A program made the translations under genes and the position numbers. The notes beneath the pieces are model-generated. The model ran no database searches. It was not told the DNA's origin and saw only the letters and a list, made by a program, of their open reading frames with translations. Below, one piece after another: positions 33,273-40,954 of a stretch of DNA of 64,000 nucleotides. Numbering within the stretch: the first letter of the stretch is position 1; every line of letters starts with the position of its first letter. The stretch comes from JADZFO01 sp964512635 (lineage in GTDB: Bacteria; 4484-113; JAFGCY01), in contig CAZEJB010000001.1 of the NCBI GenBank assembly GCA_964512635.1, positions 124,001-188,000 of the forward strand, given 5' to 3'.

Positions 33273-34748
33273 CTAATAGGACGTGGCGAAATAGGCGAAA
33301 CGCCTAGCTTTGGCTCCGGAAAACAGGCATTTTACATCATCACCCGGCAAATCCGGATGCATGACCCGGGTAGTGGCCCCGGTTTCTTCCTTTACCCGAG
33401 CTTCAGTCGGGGCTTCTTCATCCCAGGGAGCGAGTACAAAACCGCGTCCCTGGCCCACCACCTGCTTGAATTCCTCGTAACTCTGCACCTTGAAAACCCG
33501 GCTTTCGCTGTTCTGGCGCGACCTCGCATAAAGATCGGCCTGGAGCTTTTCCAGGGCGTCTGCTACAGACTGCGTGTCCAGCGACATTGTTGCAAAATCA
33601 ACCGCCAGGTTTACCTTCTCGCCACTCAGACGGTCGGCGAGCACACAGTTTCCAGATTCAATGTCCCGCGGGCCCAGTTCAATCCTGAGGGGCACTCCGC
33701 GCAGTTCCCAATGGGCGAACTTAAATCCAGGGCGGATTCCTTCGCGGTCATCCACTCTCACATCGATACCCTCATTGCGCCAGCGGACACCGGTTCGCAG
33801 CGCAGCCGCAAGCTGATGCGCCTTTTCTACTACCAGTGCCCGGTCGTCATCGCGGTGAATTGGCACGATAACGAGATGGACCGGTGCCACTAGAGGCGGA
33901 ATGATCAGCCCCTTGTCGTCTCCATGCGCCATCAGCATGCCGCCCATGATGCGGTGGCTGACTCCCCAGCTGGTTGTCCAGGCGAACTGCTCAGTGTTGT
34001 CCGCCTCAAGGAATTTCACCTCATAGGCCTTGGCGAAATTCTGGCCGAGGAAGTGGCTGGTGCCACTTTGCAGGGCCTTGCCGTCCGGCATCATGGCCTC
34101 AATACCCCAGGTCTCCACGGCGCCCGCAAACTTTTCACTATTGCTCTTACGGCCAGCAAAGACGTGCATGCAGAGATCGTCGCAGGCCAGCTGCCGGTAC
34201 TGCTCGAGCATCCTGGCTGTCTCTTCCCGGGCTTCGTCTTCCGTTCGGTGGGCCGTGTGTCCTTCCTGCCACAGAAACTCCAGCGTACGCAGGAAGGGCC
34301 GCGTGGCCTTCTCCCAGCGCACCACATTGGCCCACTGGTTGTGCAGGAAAGGCAGGTCACGATAGCTCTGCAGCCACTTCGCCCACATCACGCCAAATGT
34401 GGTCTCGCTGGTCGGGCGGATTGCCAGCGGCTCTTCCAGTTCCTTGCCGCCGCCGTGGGTTACCCAGGCAACTTCCGGCGCAAAGCCCTCAACATGCTCG
34501 GCTTCCTTGTCGAGCTGGCTTTTCGGAATGAACAAGGGCATGTAGACATTCTCATGCCCGGTAGCGATGATCCGATCGTTGAGCCGCCGCTTGATGGCCT
34601 CCCAAATGGCATAGCCATATGGACGGTAAACCTGGCAGCCGCGAACCGGCGAATAGTCGGCCAGTTCAGCCTGAAGGATCACATCCGTGTACCACTGGCT
34701 AACATCCTGGCTTTTGGGCGTGATGAAGCGCTTTTCCTGCTTGGCGGA
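33273..34748 (-). CDS. proS: Prolyl-tRNA synthetase, archaeal/eukaryotic-type (short form)
   Basis: Class IIa enzyme that charges tRNA-Pro. Class II motifs are visible: LAIRPTSETTFGVMWAKW and FLRTLEFLWQEGHTAHRTEDEA (motif 2), and the motif 3 region. It lacks the roughly 180-residue editing insertion of the bacterial type and ends in the C-terminal zinc-domain tail FSGAKARRFAYFATSY typical of the archaeal/eukaryotic form. I placed the start at TTG 34748, because the ATG at 34796 overlaps a TATAAT on the minus strand and the N-terminus of homologues begins near AKQEKRFITPKSQD; the ATG start would add 16 residues. It heads the run of HtrA genes. Confidence 0.93.
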   Translation of the reverse strand, partial: SAKQEKRFITPKSQDVSQWYTDVILQAELADYSPVRGCQVYRPYGYAIWEAIKRRLNDRIIATGHENVYMPLFIPKSQLDKEAEHVEGFAPEVAWVTHGGGKELEEPLAIRPTSETTFGVMWAKWLQSYRDLPFLHNQWANVVRWEKATRPFLRTLEFLWQEGHTAHRTEDEAREETARMLEQYRQLACDDLCMHVFAGRKSNSEKFAGAVETWGIEAMMPDGKALQSGTSHFLGQNFAKAYEVKFLEADNTEQFAWTTSWGVSHRIMGGMLMAHGDDKGLIIPPLVAPVHLVIVPIHRDDDRALVVEKAHQLAAALRTGVRWRNEGIDVRVDDREGIRPGFKFAHWELRGVPLRIELGPRDIESGNCVLADRLSGEKVNLAVDFATMSLDTQSVADALEKLQADLYARSRQNSESRVFKVQSYEEFKQVVGQGRGFVLAPWDEEAPTEARVKEETGATTRVMHPDLPGDDVKCLFSGAKARRFAYFATSY

Positions 34749-34794
34749 CAAGTTTTTGACAACCCTCCCGAGTCTGCCTGAATGGCAGCACGTC

Positions 34795-34800
34795 ATTATA
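34795..34800 (-). promoter_or_regulatory. Candidate -10 box of proS
   Basis: TATAAT on the minus strand, about 45 bases before the TTG at 34748; no good -35 partner seen. Confidence 0.45.
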
Positions 34801-34840
34801 GCCGCTTTGGGACTTTATAGTTATTTGTCGAACGAAACAT

Positions 34841-34853
34841 TTGTTTAGAACAA
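34841..34853. promoter_or_regulatory. Palindrome in the AT-rich proS/wHTH gap
   Basis: TTGTT-TAG-AACAA, in a stretch far more AT-rich than the rest of the window between two divergent genes. A regulator-binding site is possible. Confidence 0.35.
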
Positions 34854-34929
34854 TTTGTGAACATATTAGTAAGTCTCTCAGTCTTTAGTAGGCCGTAGGA
34901 AAAATGGTCCGACCAATACACTTTTGAGG

Positions 34930-34935
34930 TAAAAT
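34930..34935 (+). promoter_or_regulatory. Candidate -10 box of the wHTH gene (leaderless)
   Basis: TAAAAT, five bases before ATG at 34941; a GAGG at 34926-34929 is the only Shine-Dalgarno-like sequence, 11 bases away. Confidence 0.45.
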
Positions 34936-34940
34936 GCGCT

Positions 34941-35288
34941 ATGCCCAATTCGATTATTCATCAAGCCACTTCGGAGACTTCGTGGCGCATCCTAAGTCTC
35001 CTGCGGCATGGTGAAAGGCGTATTCATTTGCTCAAGGTGGCCCTCGAGCTCAATGAATCGACCTTTTCGCATGCCCTCCAACGGCTTGAAGTGCGTGGAC
35101 TTGTTGAAACACAGCAGCATGGACGTGAAAAGAGCGCCCGGCTCAGCGGCAAGGGCCGGATCGTTTTTGCAGGTTTACAGGCACTCTGCTGCACCCTTGC
35201 AGGCCAGGATGGCAGCCTCGAGGCAGATGACCAGGCTATGAACCGTCTGCTCGAGGCCAACGACCAGCAGGCCGCCGCCGCCGTCTAG
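34941..35288 (+). CDS. Small winged-helix DNA-binding protein
   Basis: 115 residues. Residues about 15-70 form an HTH (WRILSLLRHGERRIHLLK, ELNESTFSHALQRLEVRGLVETQQ) with a likely wing REKSARLS. Resembles MarR/ArsR-type regulators, but no sensor domain is visible; the C-terminal half is a short Ala/Gln-rich helix that may dimerise. It is followed by rseP in the same direction and divergent from proS across an AT-rich region that contains a palindrome, so autoregulation is plausible. Confidence 0.75.
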   Translation: MPNSIIHQATSETSWRILSLLRHGERRIHLLKVALELNESTFSHALQRLEVRGLVETQQHGREKSARLSGKGRIVFAGLQALCCTLAGQDGSLEADDQAMNRLLEANDQQAAAAV

Positions 35289-35371
35289 ACTGCCGCGCTG
35301 GGCGTGAACGACCGAGCTGCCGATGAAGTCTGGGCTAAGCTCAAGGTGATTGCGTTGCACTCGTCCCAGCG

Positions 35372-36880
35372 ATGGTAGGATTAGACAACATGGAACTGGC
35401 ACTCATCAACATGGCTGACATCTGGCAGCAGGTGTCCGGCTTTGCCGTGGTGATCTTCGTCTTTGGCGCTATTGTGGCTGTACATGAATGGGGCCACATG
35501 ATGGCTGCCAAGCTGTGTGGCGTCGCCGTTCCGGAGTTCGCCATCGGCATGGGACCGGCCTTTGCCAAGCTTCAGCGCGGAGAGACCGTTTACCAGCTCT
35601 GCTGGCTTCCAATCGGCGGTTTTGTCCGTATCGCCGGCCTTGTTGGCGACGACACGACAGATGGCCGCACCTTCCCCTATGAAAAACAATGGGGTTCCAA
35701 GAACGGCTGGCAAAAGGCCTTTATCCTCGCTGCCGGTGCCATGATGAACTTCGTGCTGGCCTTCATCACCGTTCTGGTTATGGGCTGGGCCGGTTTCCCG
35801 ACCAAAGAGATCATTCTCACCGCTGTTGAAGGCGGCCGTCCTGCCGCTGAGGCGGGCCTTCAGGGTGGTGACATCGTCACAAAGATCGACGGGCACAGCG
35901 TCAGCTCCGCCCGCCAGTTTGCCGCGCTGGTCCAGTCGCGCAAGGATCAGCGTATCCCCGTCGAATACATCCGCGATGGACAGGCCGAGGTGGCCTTCGC
36001 GACCCCGCGGGTTATGAGCGACTTCAATCACAGTCTGGCCAGCCTGGGCGTAGGCCTGGCAGAGGATCTGGTTTCGACCAACGAGGTCAGCCTGATTCAG
36101 CCAAAGAGTACCGCCGACAAGATCAACCTGCGGGTGGGCGACCAGGTCAGCGAAATTAACGGCAAGCCGGTTACTCGCGGCACTGACGTTTATCTGGCCC
36201 TGCCTGGCACTGACCTTGAGACTCTCGGCGCCATCGACGAAAACGGCAAACCCATCCCTGCCGGCGGCGGCACACCGATTGAAATGGTCATCGCACGCCC
36301 GGCAAGCTCGCTGGGCTACACCTTTGATTCGCAAGGACTGGCCGTGGACTCCAAGGGCCAGGTCATTGATGACCCTCTTGCCCCGAAGCTTAAGAGCCAG
36401 GATACCGAGCACGGCTATCTGGCCTTCACTCTTCCGGGCGACACCAACATGGTTGGCCTCGGCCTCAGCTTCAAGCCCGAGCTCAAGCGCCTGCCGGTGA
36501 TGGAGTCACTTTCCCGCAGCATGGAGGACGCCTCCAATATGATGCTGGGGATGTTCTTCAGCCTGCGGATGATGTTCACCCCCGAGGGCGCCAAGAGCAT
36601 CAGTGGCCCGGTCGGCATCGTGCGGATCATCAATCAGAGCGCCAAGAGCGACTGGTACACCTTCCTGCAGATCTTCATGCTGATCAACTTGAACCTCGGC
36701 CTGATGAACCTGCTGCCTCTGCCGGCACTGGACGGCGGACGGCTGGTATTCGTGGCGCTCAAGGGCATCGGCATCCGGATCAACGAGAAGCGCGAGGCCC
36801 TGGTGCATGCGGTGGGCATGGTGATGCTGCTCAGCCTGATCGGCATCGTCACCTTCACCGATGTGCTGGCGCTGTTCTGA
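35372..36880 (+). CDS. rseP: RseP/S2P-type site-2 zinc metalloprotease (M50)
   Basis: Intramembrane protease that cleaves membrane-anchored anti-sigma factors or signal-peptide remnants; 502 residues. The catalytic zinc motif is HEWGH in transmembrane helix 1, and the second active-site motif is NLLPLPALDGG near residue 450. Two PDZ domains lie between them (EGGRPAAEAGLQGGDIVTKIDG; INLRVGDQVSEINGKPV). At least four membrane helices are predicted. ATG 35372 and 35390 are both possible starts; the second fits a -10 box eight bases upstream. No sigma/anti-sigma pair is adjacent. Confidence 0.93.
   Translation: MVGLDNMELALINMADIWQQVSGFAVVIFVFGAIVAVHEWGHMMAAKLCGVAVPEFAIGMGPAFAKLQRGETVYQLCWLPIGGFVRIAGLVGDDTTDGRTFPYEKQWGSKNGWQKAFILAAGAMMNFVLAFITVLVMGWAGFPTKEIILTAVEGGRPAAEAGLQGGDIVTKIDGHSVSSARQFAALVQSRKDQRIPVEYIRDGQAEVAFATPRVMSDFNHSLASLGVGLAEDLVSTNEVSLIQPKSTADKINLRVGDQVSEINGKPVTRGTDVYLALPGTDLETLGAIDENGKPIPAGGGTPIEMVIARPASSLGYTFDSQGLAVDSKGQVIDDPLAPKLKSQDTEHGYLAFTLPGDTNMVGLGLSFKPELKRLPVMESLSRSMEDASNMMLGMFFSLRMMFTPEGAKSISGPVGIVRIINQSAKSDWYTFLQIFMLINLNLGLMNLLPLPALDGGRLVFVALKGIGIRINEKREALVHAVGMVMLLSLIGIVTFTDVLALF
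35376..35381 (+). promoter_or_regulatory. Candidate -10 box of rseP (leaderless if start is 35390)
   Basis: TAGGAT eight bases before ATG 35390, with TTGCAC at 35355-35360 (15-base spacing) as possible -35. Confidence 0.35.
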
Positions 36881-36933
36881 TCTCAATCGAGCATCTAGAC
36901 GAGATTGCCGGAGCACAAACGCATTAGTGCGTT

Positions 36934-37314
36934 TCAGGATTCCAGGTCATAGGTGCGCTGTCCGAACATGATGCGGTGGCCGTCGATAGTACGGATGCCG
37001 AACTCCCGCATCGCCCAGGGCTCATTGCGCAGCGCCTTAACAAACTCCACCCCGCGGGTCTTCAGCAGCGCATAGTAATCGTCCACGTCTTCAACTATCA
37101 GATAGGCAAAGTAGGAGTGGTCACCAATCTCGCGCGGAGGGATTGCATCCGGGCACTCGCCAACCAGCATGCGACAGGCGCCAAGGTCATACATCCGCCA
37201 GCCCGGATCGCCGACCTCATTCACTTCAAAACCCAGAACATCGCGATAAAACTGGGAGCTGCGCTCCAGATCGGGTACCGCAATCACGTACATACTTCTC
37301 GTTACCGTGACCAT
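36934..37314 (-). CDS. VOC-superfamily (glyoxalase/bleomycin-resistance fold) protein
   Basis: 126 residues. The tandem beta-alpha-beta-beta-beta pattern is visible: MYVIAVPDLERSSQFYRDVLGFEV in the first module and FAYLIVEDVDDYYALLKTRGVEF in the second. Metal ligand candidates are His in HSYFAYL and HRIMFG. Function (glyoxalase, dioxygenase or resistance protein) cannot be told. ATG 37314 is preceded by GGAGGG; an earlier in-frame codon (TTG) lies within that site. Confidence 0.85.
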   Translation of the reverse strand: MVTVTRSMYVIAVPDLERSSQFYRDVLGFEVNEVGDPGWRMYDLGACRMLVGECPDAIPPREIGDHSYFAYLIVEDVDDYYALLKTRGVEFVKALRNEPWAMREFGIRTIDGHRIMFGQRTYDLES

Positions 37315-37385
37315 TAAACCCTCCAATCAAGCTGGACAATTCAATAGTGTAACTCTGTGCACTTGAACGAGGCAAGCTCCGCGTC

Positions 37386-37772
37386 TCAGTCCAGTTGCTG
37401 GATCATTGATCGAATGTTCTGCATCGGCAGCCAGATTGCCAAGCCGACCAGCCCCAGCATGATGACCATAATCAAAACCAGCACCAGCATTCGCGCTGTG
37501 GACCGCGCCTGCGTCGCCCGCACTGCGGCATAGGTCCCAAGCCCAATCAGCAGAAGCACCGGGATCAGCGGCAGAGGAAAGCGGCACAGGCTGTAAAAGA
37601 ACCGCGTGGCGGCCGGCATCGGCATTTCCATGGTTATGTAGACATTCGCCAGGCTGGGGACCAGAAAGCCCAGCAGATAGGCGAATGCCCCCATGCTTGC
37701 TATTGCGCTGAGCAGGGCCTGGGCGATTCCGCGCTGTTTTCCAATGAATAGCTGCTCTGGCATCAGCGGCAT
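37386..37772 (-). CDS. Small membrane protein, unknown (faintly GspF-like)
   Basis: 128 residues from ATG 37772, which follows GAGGG. Three hydrophobic segments (about residues 17-42, 55-75, 85-110) separated by short loops. The segment LVPSLANVYITMEMPMPAATRFFYS vaguely resembles a loop of type II secretion GspF proteins, but the protein is too short to be one. Function unknown. It lies between the VOC gene and the antiporter, on the same strand. Confidence 0.65.
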   Translation of the reverse strand: MPLMPEQLFIGKQRGIAQALLSAIASMGAFAYLLGFLVPSLANVYITMEMPMPAATRFFYSLCRFPLPLIPVLLLIGLGTYAAVRATQARSTARMLVLVLIMVIMLGLVGLAIWLPMQNIRSMIQQLD

Positions 37773-37856
37773 TCTACCCTCACCTTTTGGGCGGGCGCTG
37801 CCCTTGAGCCAAGCCCCGCCCAAGCCCCGTGTGACAGATAGAGCGCTCTCGCCGGC

Positions 37857-39233
37857 CTAGCTGTCGAGCGCGCTGTCGATCTGCGGTTCAGCGCTGGGTT
37901 TTTCTCTGAATGCGGCCTTGAGCCAGATCGGTGTCAGCAGAGTGGTGAAGAGCACCATCAGCACCATAATGCTGAAGATGCCCTCGTCGATAATGCCGGC
38001 GTTCAGGCCGACCAGCGAGACAATCAGCCCCACCTCGCCGCGGCTGATCATGCCCACGCCAACCCGCAGGCTCTCCTTCAAGCTGAAGCCGGCCAGCCGG
38101 GCGCCCCACAGGCAGCCCAGCACCTTGCCCAGCACCGACAGCAGAAGGATCGACAGCGCGAAGGCCAGCAGCAGCCACTGCTCGCGGCTTGCGCCGGCGG
38201 TATAAAGCGGCGCGAAGATCGGCCGGGCATTGGTGTCGATGCCTATGCTGGCGAAGAAGACCGGCACAAACAGTGCATAGGTCAGAGTGTGCAGCTTGCT
38301 CTCAATCTCCAGGCGCAGCTCGCTGCGCGCCAGCAGCAGGCCACAGATAAAAGTGCCGGTGATTGCGGCTACACCGCCAATCCACTCCGCGGCCCAGGCA
38401 TACAGCAGACCCGCAACCAGGACGCCGGCCAGCAGCCCCTCGCTGACCGGCAGGCGCTCGAATCGCCGGATCAGCGGGCGCAGGAAGAAACGCTCGGCGG
38501 CGAAAGCCAGCGCAAAGAAACCCGCCATCATGAGCAGAAGCAGGGTCACCCGTACCGCGCTCGCTGCACCTTCGCTGAGGCTGCCATGCAGGCCCAGCAT
38601 GATCCAGTCCAGCAGTCGCTCAGGTTCGCTTTCGATTCCGATTCCACTGGGCTTAAAGGCAATGACCAGGCTCAGCACCAGGATGCCCAGCACGTCGTCG
38701 ATCACCGCCGCCCCGAGGATCGTGCTTCCTTCGCGGCTGCGCAGTCGGCCCAGCTCCATCAGTGTCTGCGCGCTGATCGAGACGGAAGTCGCCATCAATA
38801 CCGTGCCAATGAACAGGCATTCATAGCCGCTGAGTTTCATGCCCAGCGCGCGGAATACGCTGGCAGCCAGGAAGGCACTGGCCATCGGCAGCACGGCCCC
38901 GCCGAGAGCGGCCAGCAGCGCGGCCTTGCCCACCTTTCGCAGCTGTTTCAGGTCCGTCTCGAGTCCGGCCATGAACATCAGCAGCAGCACGCCCAGCTCG
39001 GCCAGATCGCGCAGGGTTGCCAGCAACGGCCCGCTGTGTGCCGTACCGCCAAAGAAGAACAGCGCGCCGATATGCCAGTCCAGCAGGTTGAGGAAAGTCG
39101 GCCCCAGAACTAGGCCCAGCAGGATCTTGCCGAACACCGCCGGCTGGCCCAGGCGCAGGCTCAGCGCGCCAGCCAGCTTGCTGGCCAGCACGATAACTGC
39201 CAGCAGCAGCACCATCTGTAACAGGTGAGACAC
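37857..39233 (-). CDS. Cation:proton antiporter of the CPA2 (NhaP/KefB-like) type, without TrkA domain
   Basis: 458 residues with about 12 transmembrane helices. The family motifs are LGLVLGP near residue 40 and the ion-binding region LGAAVIDDVLGILVLS at about 178, with the Asp pair expected for electroneutral or electrogenic exchange; GEVGLIVSL near the C-terminus is also conserved. No C-terminal regulatory RCK domain. It probably exchanges Na+ or K+ for H+. The GTG start lies six bases after TAGAAT, with no Shine-Dalgarno. Confidence 0.9.
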   Translation of the reverse strand: MSHLLQMVLLLAVIVLASKLAGALSLRLGQPAVFGKILLGLVLGPTFLNLLDWHIGALFFFGGTAHSGPLLATLRDLAELGVLLLMFMAGLETDLKQLRKVGKAALLAALGGAVLPMASAFLAASVFRALGMKLSGYECLFIGTVLMATSVSISAQTLMELGRLRSREGSTILGAAVIDDVLGILVLSLVIAFKPSGIGIESEPERLLDWIMLGLHGSLSEGAASAVRVTLLLLMMAGFFALAFAAERFFLRPLIRRFERLPVSEGLLAGVLVAGLLYAWAAEWIGGVAAITGTFICGLLLARSELRLEIESKLHTLTYALFVPVFFASIGIDTNARPIFAPLYTAGASREQWLLLAFALSILLLSVLGKVLGCLWGARLAGFSLKESLRVGVGMISRGEVGLIVSLVGLNAGIIDEGIFSIMVLMVLFTTLLTPIWLKAAFREKPSAEPQIDSALDS

Positions 39234-39239
39234 TGGCGC

Positions 39240-39245
39240 ATTCTA
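39240..39245 (-). promoter_or_regulatory. Candidate -10 box of the CPA2 antiporter gene (leaderless)
   Basis: TAGAAT on the minus strand, six bases before GTG at 39233. Confidence 0.55.
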
Positions 39246-39332
39246 GTAGCGGCATCGACAGTTCTGTCTCATACATGTTTAATTACTGCGTCACAACTGA
39301 CCCTGCGCGCTGCGACCTGATGGGCTGACGGG

Positions 39333-39338
39333 TATAAT
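39333..39338 (+). promoter_or_regulatory. -10 box of the tRNA-Pro gene
   Basis: TATAAT ten bases before the first tRNA base. Confidence 0.6.
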
Positions 39339-39348
39339 CCTCGACCTG

Positions 39349-39423
39349 CGGGCAGTAGCGCAGTCCGGTTAGCGCACTTGCTTTGGGAGCAAGGGGTCGC
39401 CGGTTCGAATCCGGCCTGCCCGA
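39349..39423 (+). tRNA. tRNA-Pro (UGG anticodon)
   Basis: Full cloverleaf: acceptor CGGGCAG/CTGCCCG, D-stem GCGC/GCGC with GG in the loop, anticodon stem CTTGC/GCAAG with loop TTTGGGA (anticodon TGG), T-stem GCCGG/CCGGC with loop TTCGAAT, discriminator A. C1-G72 and A73 are proline identity features. CCA is not encoded. Confidence 0.97.
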
Positions 39424-39461
39424 TTTTCACCCCCGCATTGCAATCTCCTCCGGGCGACAGT

Positions 39462-39485
39462 ATACTAAACCAGATGGTTAAGTAT
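39462..39485. promoter_or_regulatory. Candidate operator: inverted repeat over the start of the ArsR-type gene
   Basis: ATACTAAACC-AGAT-GGTTAAGTAT, a 10+10 inverted repeat with one mismatch and a four-base spacer that includes the ATG at 39474. Likely autoregulatory site for the ArsR-type protein. Confidence 0.5.
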
Positions 39486-39866
39486 CATGGTATCCGCCTC
39501 AATCACACCTTCAGCGTTCTGGCCGACCCGACGCGCCGCGCGATCCTGCGTCGCCTGGCCAGCGGCGAAGCTACGATCAGCGAACTGGCAGAGCCCTACC
39601 AGATGAGCCTGCCGGCCATCTCCAAGCACCTGCGGGTGATGGAAGATGCCGGGCTGCTGCAGCGACGCAAAGAGGGGCGCTCCTGGCGCTGCCGTCTGGT
39701 TGCAGAGCCGCTCAAGGAAGCCCTCGAGCACCTGACCTTTTACCAGCGCTTCTGGAGCGGTCAACTCGATTCGGTCGCCGAATATCTTGCTGAACTGGAT
39801 TCGCCAAAGTCCATTCCCCCGGTATCGACTATTCCAGCAAACAGGAAGAAAGGAGACCGCGCATGA
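39474..39866 (+). CDS. ArsR/SmtB-family winged-helix regulator
   Basis: 130 residues. HTH core: FSVLADPTRRAILRRLASGEATISELAEPYQMSLPAISKHLRVMEDAGLLQRRKEGR (residues about 11-67, quoted only to mark extent by its two ends here: FSVLADPT to RRKEGR). No cysteine metal ligand typical of ArsR is visible, which matches the subgroup that pairs with SRPBCC proteins. It lies just after tRNA-Pro and overlaps the SRPBCC start by four bases (ATGA), so they are co-translated. An inverted repeat covers its start codon. Confidence 0.9.
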   Translation: MVKYHGIRLNHTFSVLADPTRRAILRRLASGEATISELAEPYQMSLPAISKHLRVMEDAGLLQRRKEGRSWRCRLVAEPLKEALEHLTFYQRFWSGQLDSVAEYLAELDSPKSIPPVSTIPANRKKGDRA

Positions 39867-40882
39867 GCACTCCGGGCAGTGTTTTATTTGCCAGCGAGCT
39901 GGGCGTCGAAATCCGCCGCGTCCTGCCCTACCCGCCGGAGCGCGTCTTTGAGGTCTGGACCCAGGCTGACCACCTGCGGCGCTGGTGGGGCCGCTTCGCG
40001 GGCTATACGCCGCTTGAAGTATTCTCAGATCCCCGTCCCGGCGGCCGCTATGAGCTGCATATGCAGGACAGTGCCGGCGCGCAGTACCGCATCTTCGGTG
40101 CGTATCGCAAAGTGGAGCCGCCCCGGCGAGTGAGCTTCGACTGGCACTTCCAGCGCATCTCGCCGGACGGCGCAGCAAGCCCGGTCAGCTTTGAACAATC
40201 CTGGGTCGAGATCGATTTCATGCCGCACCCCGAGGGCTGTGAAGTCGTGATCAGTCACTTTACAGTGCCAGACGCTGCACAGTGTGCCTCCGTCAGTGAA
40301 GGCTGGGCTGGTGCGCTGCAGCTTGCCGACCGCTACCTGCAGTCGGCCACGGAGCTGCCTGACAGCAGCGAAGCGCAGCTCCTGGCCATGCCAAATCCGG
40401 CGCAAAGGACTCTGAGCATTGAGCGTGTAATTGCCCTGCCGGCAGCTGAGGTGTTTGACTGGCTGACCCATGCCGCCCTGCTGGTCCGCTGGTTTCCGCA
40501 ACAGGCTGCCAGCGACCCGCGGGTTGGCGGGCTGTACTGCCTGGGATGGGACTTGCAGGACGGTGTGGCCCAGCATCAGAAACTCGGCCACTACCTGCGT
40601 CTCGAATCCGGAAGCTGCATCGAATATGACTGGTACCCCTGGGGCTGGGATGGCTCAGGCAAACCCAAAGGACCACTGCCAGAGACCTCCCTGACACTTG
40701 TCCAGTGGCAGCTGTCGCCGGCCCCCGCTGGCGGCTGCAGGCTGAGACTCCAACACAAAGGCTGGGGCTACGGCGAAGAAATCAACGAGCACTTCGCCCG
40801 TCACGCCAGCCACTGGGCGCATTACCTCGAAAATCTGGCAAGTGTCACTGCGGCAGGGATTGACCGGCGAGGCGCGTTCTAA
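39863..40882 (+). CDS. Tandem SRPBCC (AHSA1-like) protein
   Basis: 339 residues containing two SRPBCC/AHSA1 domains, about residues 14-155 (EIRRVLPYPPERVFEVWTQ, LRRWWGRF) and 175-325 (SIERVIALPAAEVFDWLTH, LVRWFPQQA). Genes for single AHSA1 proteins coupled to ArsR-type regulators are common; a double version is unusual. Ligand and role unknown, though uncharacterised AHSA1 proteins are thought to bind hydrophobic molecules. AAAGGAGA lies before the ATG inside the regulator gene. Confidence 0.88.
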   Translation: MSTPGSVLFASELGVEIRRVLPYPPERVFEVWTQADHLRRWWGRFAGYTPLEVFSDPRPGGRYELHMQDSAGAQYRIFGAYRKVEPPRRVSFDWHFQRISPDGAASPVSFEQSWVEIDFMPHPEGCEVVISHFTVPDAAQCASVSEGWAGALQLADRYLQSATELPDSSEAQLLAMPNPAQRTLSIERVIALPAAEVFDWLTHAALLVRWFPQQAASDPRVGGLYCLGWDLQDGVAQHQKLGHYLRLESGSCIEYDWYPWGWDGSGKPKGPLPETSLTLVQWQLSPAPAGGCRLRLQHKGWGYGEEINEHFARHASHWAHYLENLASVTAAGIDRRGAF

Positions 40883-40916
40883 TCCGCTATGCCCATCTAA
40901 TGAAGCACGCGGGGGA

Positions 40917-40947
40917 TTGAGACGCGGTTCGCGTCATGGCCTAGACT
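40917..40947 (+). promoter_or_regulatory. Candidate promoter of the second CPA2 antiporter gene (leaderless)
   Basis: TTGAGA (40917-40922), 19-base spacer, TAGACT (40942-40947); the TTG start at 40955 is seven bases after the -10. Confidence 0.4.
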
Positions 40948-40954
40948 GGCTTAC

